64,000 nucleotides of DNA, from positions 1-64,000 of the forward strand of contig JAOUMB010000005.1 in assembly GCA_029881725.1 (NCBI GenBank). The letters are read 5' to 3'. Under the pieces are notes generated by a model that saw only the letters and a program-made list of their open reading frames with translations, made no database searches and was not told the origin of the DNA. The position numbers were made by a program, and so were the translations under genes. The stretch is from Nitrospirota bacterium (lineage in GTDB: Bacteria > Nitrospirota > JACRHL01). The stretch's first letter is position 1. Each line of letters opens with the position of its first letter. Positions 63,685-64,000 of the stretch are shown piece after piece.

Positions 63685-64000
63685 TGCAATACAATCAGCT
63701 CAAACCGGCGCCGGGCGCCCGCAAGAAGGCCAAGCGCCTGGGAATGGGTCCGGGTTCCGGTACCGGCAAGACGTCCGGCCGCGGCCAGAAGGGCCAGTAC
63801 GCCCGTTCCAATGGAAAGGGACCCGGATTCGAGGGTGGCCAGATGCCGCTCATCCGGCGGGTTCCGAAGCGCGGTTTCCACAACCCGTTTCGGGTTGAGT
63901 TTGCCGTGATTAACGTGAGCACCCTGAACGACCTGCAAGGCGTGGACGAGGTGACTGCGGAACTCCTGCACGAGCGTGGACTGGTCCGCAAGTCGGCCAA
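63684..64000 (+). CDS. rplO: Ribosomal protein L15, partial (runs off the window)
   Basis: The first 105 codons of L15, cut by the window end. The glycine-rich N-terminal segment ([20 protein letters not shown]) and [18 protein letters not shown] are diagnostic. Its ATG overlaps the rpmD stop by one base (TAATG). secY, rpmJ and rpoA would be expected downstream. Confidence 0.97.
   Translation, partial: MQYNQLKPAPGARKKAKRLGMGPGSGTGKTSGRGQKGQYARSNGKGPGFEGGQMPLIRRVPKRGFHNPFRVEFAVINVSTLNDLQGVDEVTAELLHERGLVRKSA

Overview
The window reads as one continuous stretch of chromosome from a GC-rich Gram-negative bacterium (GC by eye about 60-65 %). SurA, LysM and M23 envelope proteins, MreBCD-PBP2-RodA, YciB, XseA, TrmL and a classical ArgA point to Proteobacteria. 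RNase Y, a fused radical SAM-DUF2344 protein next to RNase G, a B12-dependent ribonucleotide reductase and a short zinc-type S14 are unusual for the well-studied gamma and beta groups. A deep-branching proteobacterial lineage fits, but I cannot place it further from the sequence alone.

Layout. 1-290: a 107-bp-spaced GC-rich direct repeat in front of a surface acyltransferase (291-2183). 2184-3424: non-coding, containing an AT-richer 517-bp element. 3425-6310: a small zinc-motif protein, an aldo/keto reductase and a LysM lipoprotein. 6307-11290 (minus): rarA-rny-ymdB-xseA. 11704-13850: M23 peptidase, trmL, flavin reductase. 14154-19637: mreB-mreC-mreD-mrdA-rodA, the rod-shape operon, behind a good promoter. 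19677-23932: radical SAM/DUF2344 and rng. 23974-29048: surA, a 34-residue membrane peptide gene, a DUF2065 gene, trxA, recN and an alcohol dehydrogenase. 29049-31737 (minus): methyltransferase, M42-like peptidase, beta-propeller protein. 31848-36802 (plus): yciB, an M16 peptidase pair, a secreted protein, a glyoxalase-fold protein and a small envelope protein. 36832-40541 (minus): argE, then an unusual helix-turn-helix-ArgA fusion and a TauE permease. 40624-42969: a DUF2007 protein, the second 517-bp element in inverted orientation, a frameshifted metallo-beta-lactamase-fold gene and a small membrane protein. 43550-47117 (minus): nrdJ with a leader of about 720 nt and NrdR-like promoter sites. 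47401-50449: dapA-dapB-folK-panC. 50568-64000: promoter plus the str, S10 and spc ribosomal operons, running off the end inside rplO.

Most genes are housekeeping. The points that stand out are: (1) two inverted, mostly diverged copies of a 517-bp non-coding element with an approximately 80-bp internal period, whose unit spacings are identical in both copies and whose 343-bp core is bounded by a 10-bp inverted repeat; (2) an N-acetylglutamate synthase carrying an N-terminal XRE-type DNA-binding domain, with an operator-like palindrome over its own -10 box; (3) the long, structured nrdJ leader; (4) a four-cysteine insertion in EF-Tu; (5) a 4-bp slippage frameshift in a metallo-beta-lactamase-fold gene; and (6) small genes of 34 and 64 residues. 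All family calls are made from recognised motifs; no database search was run.
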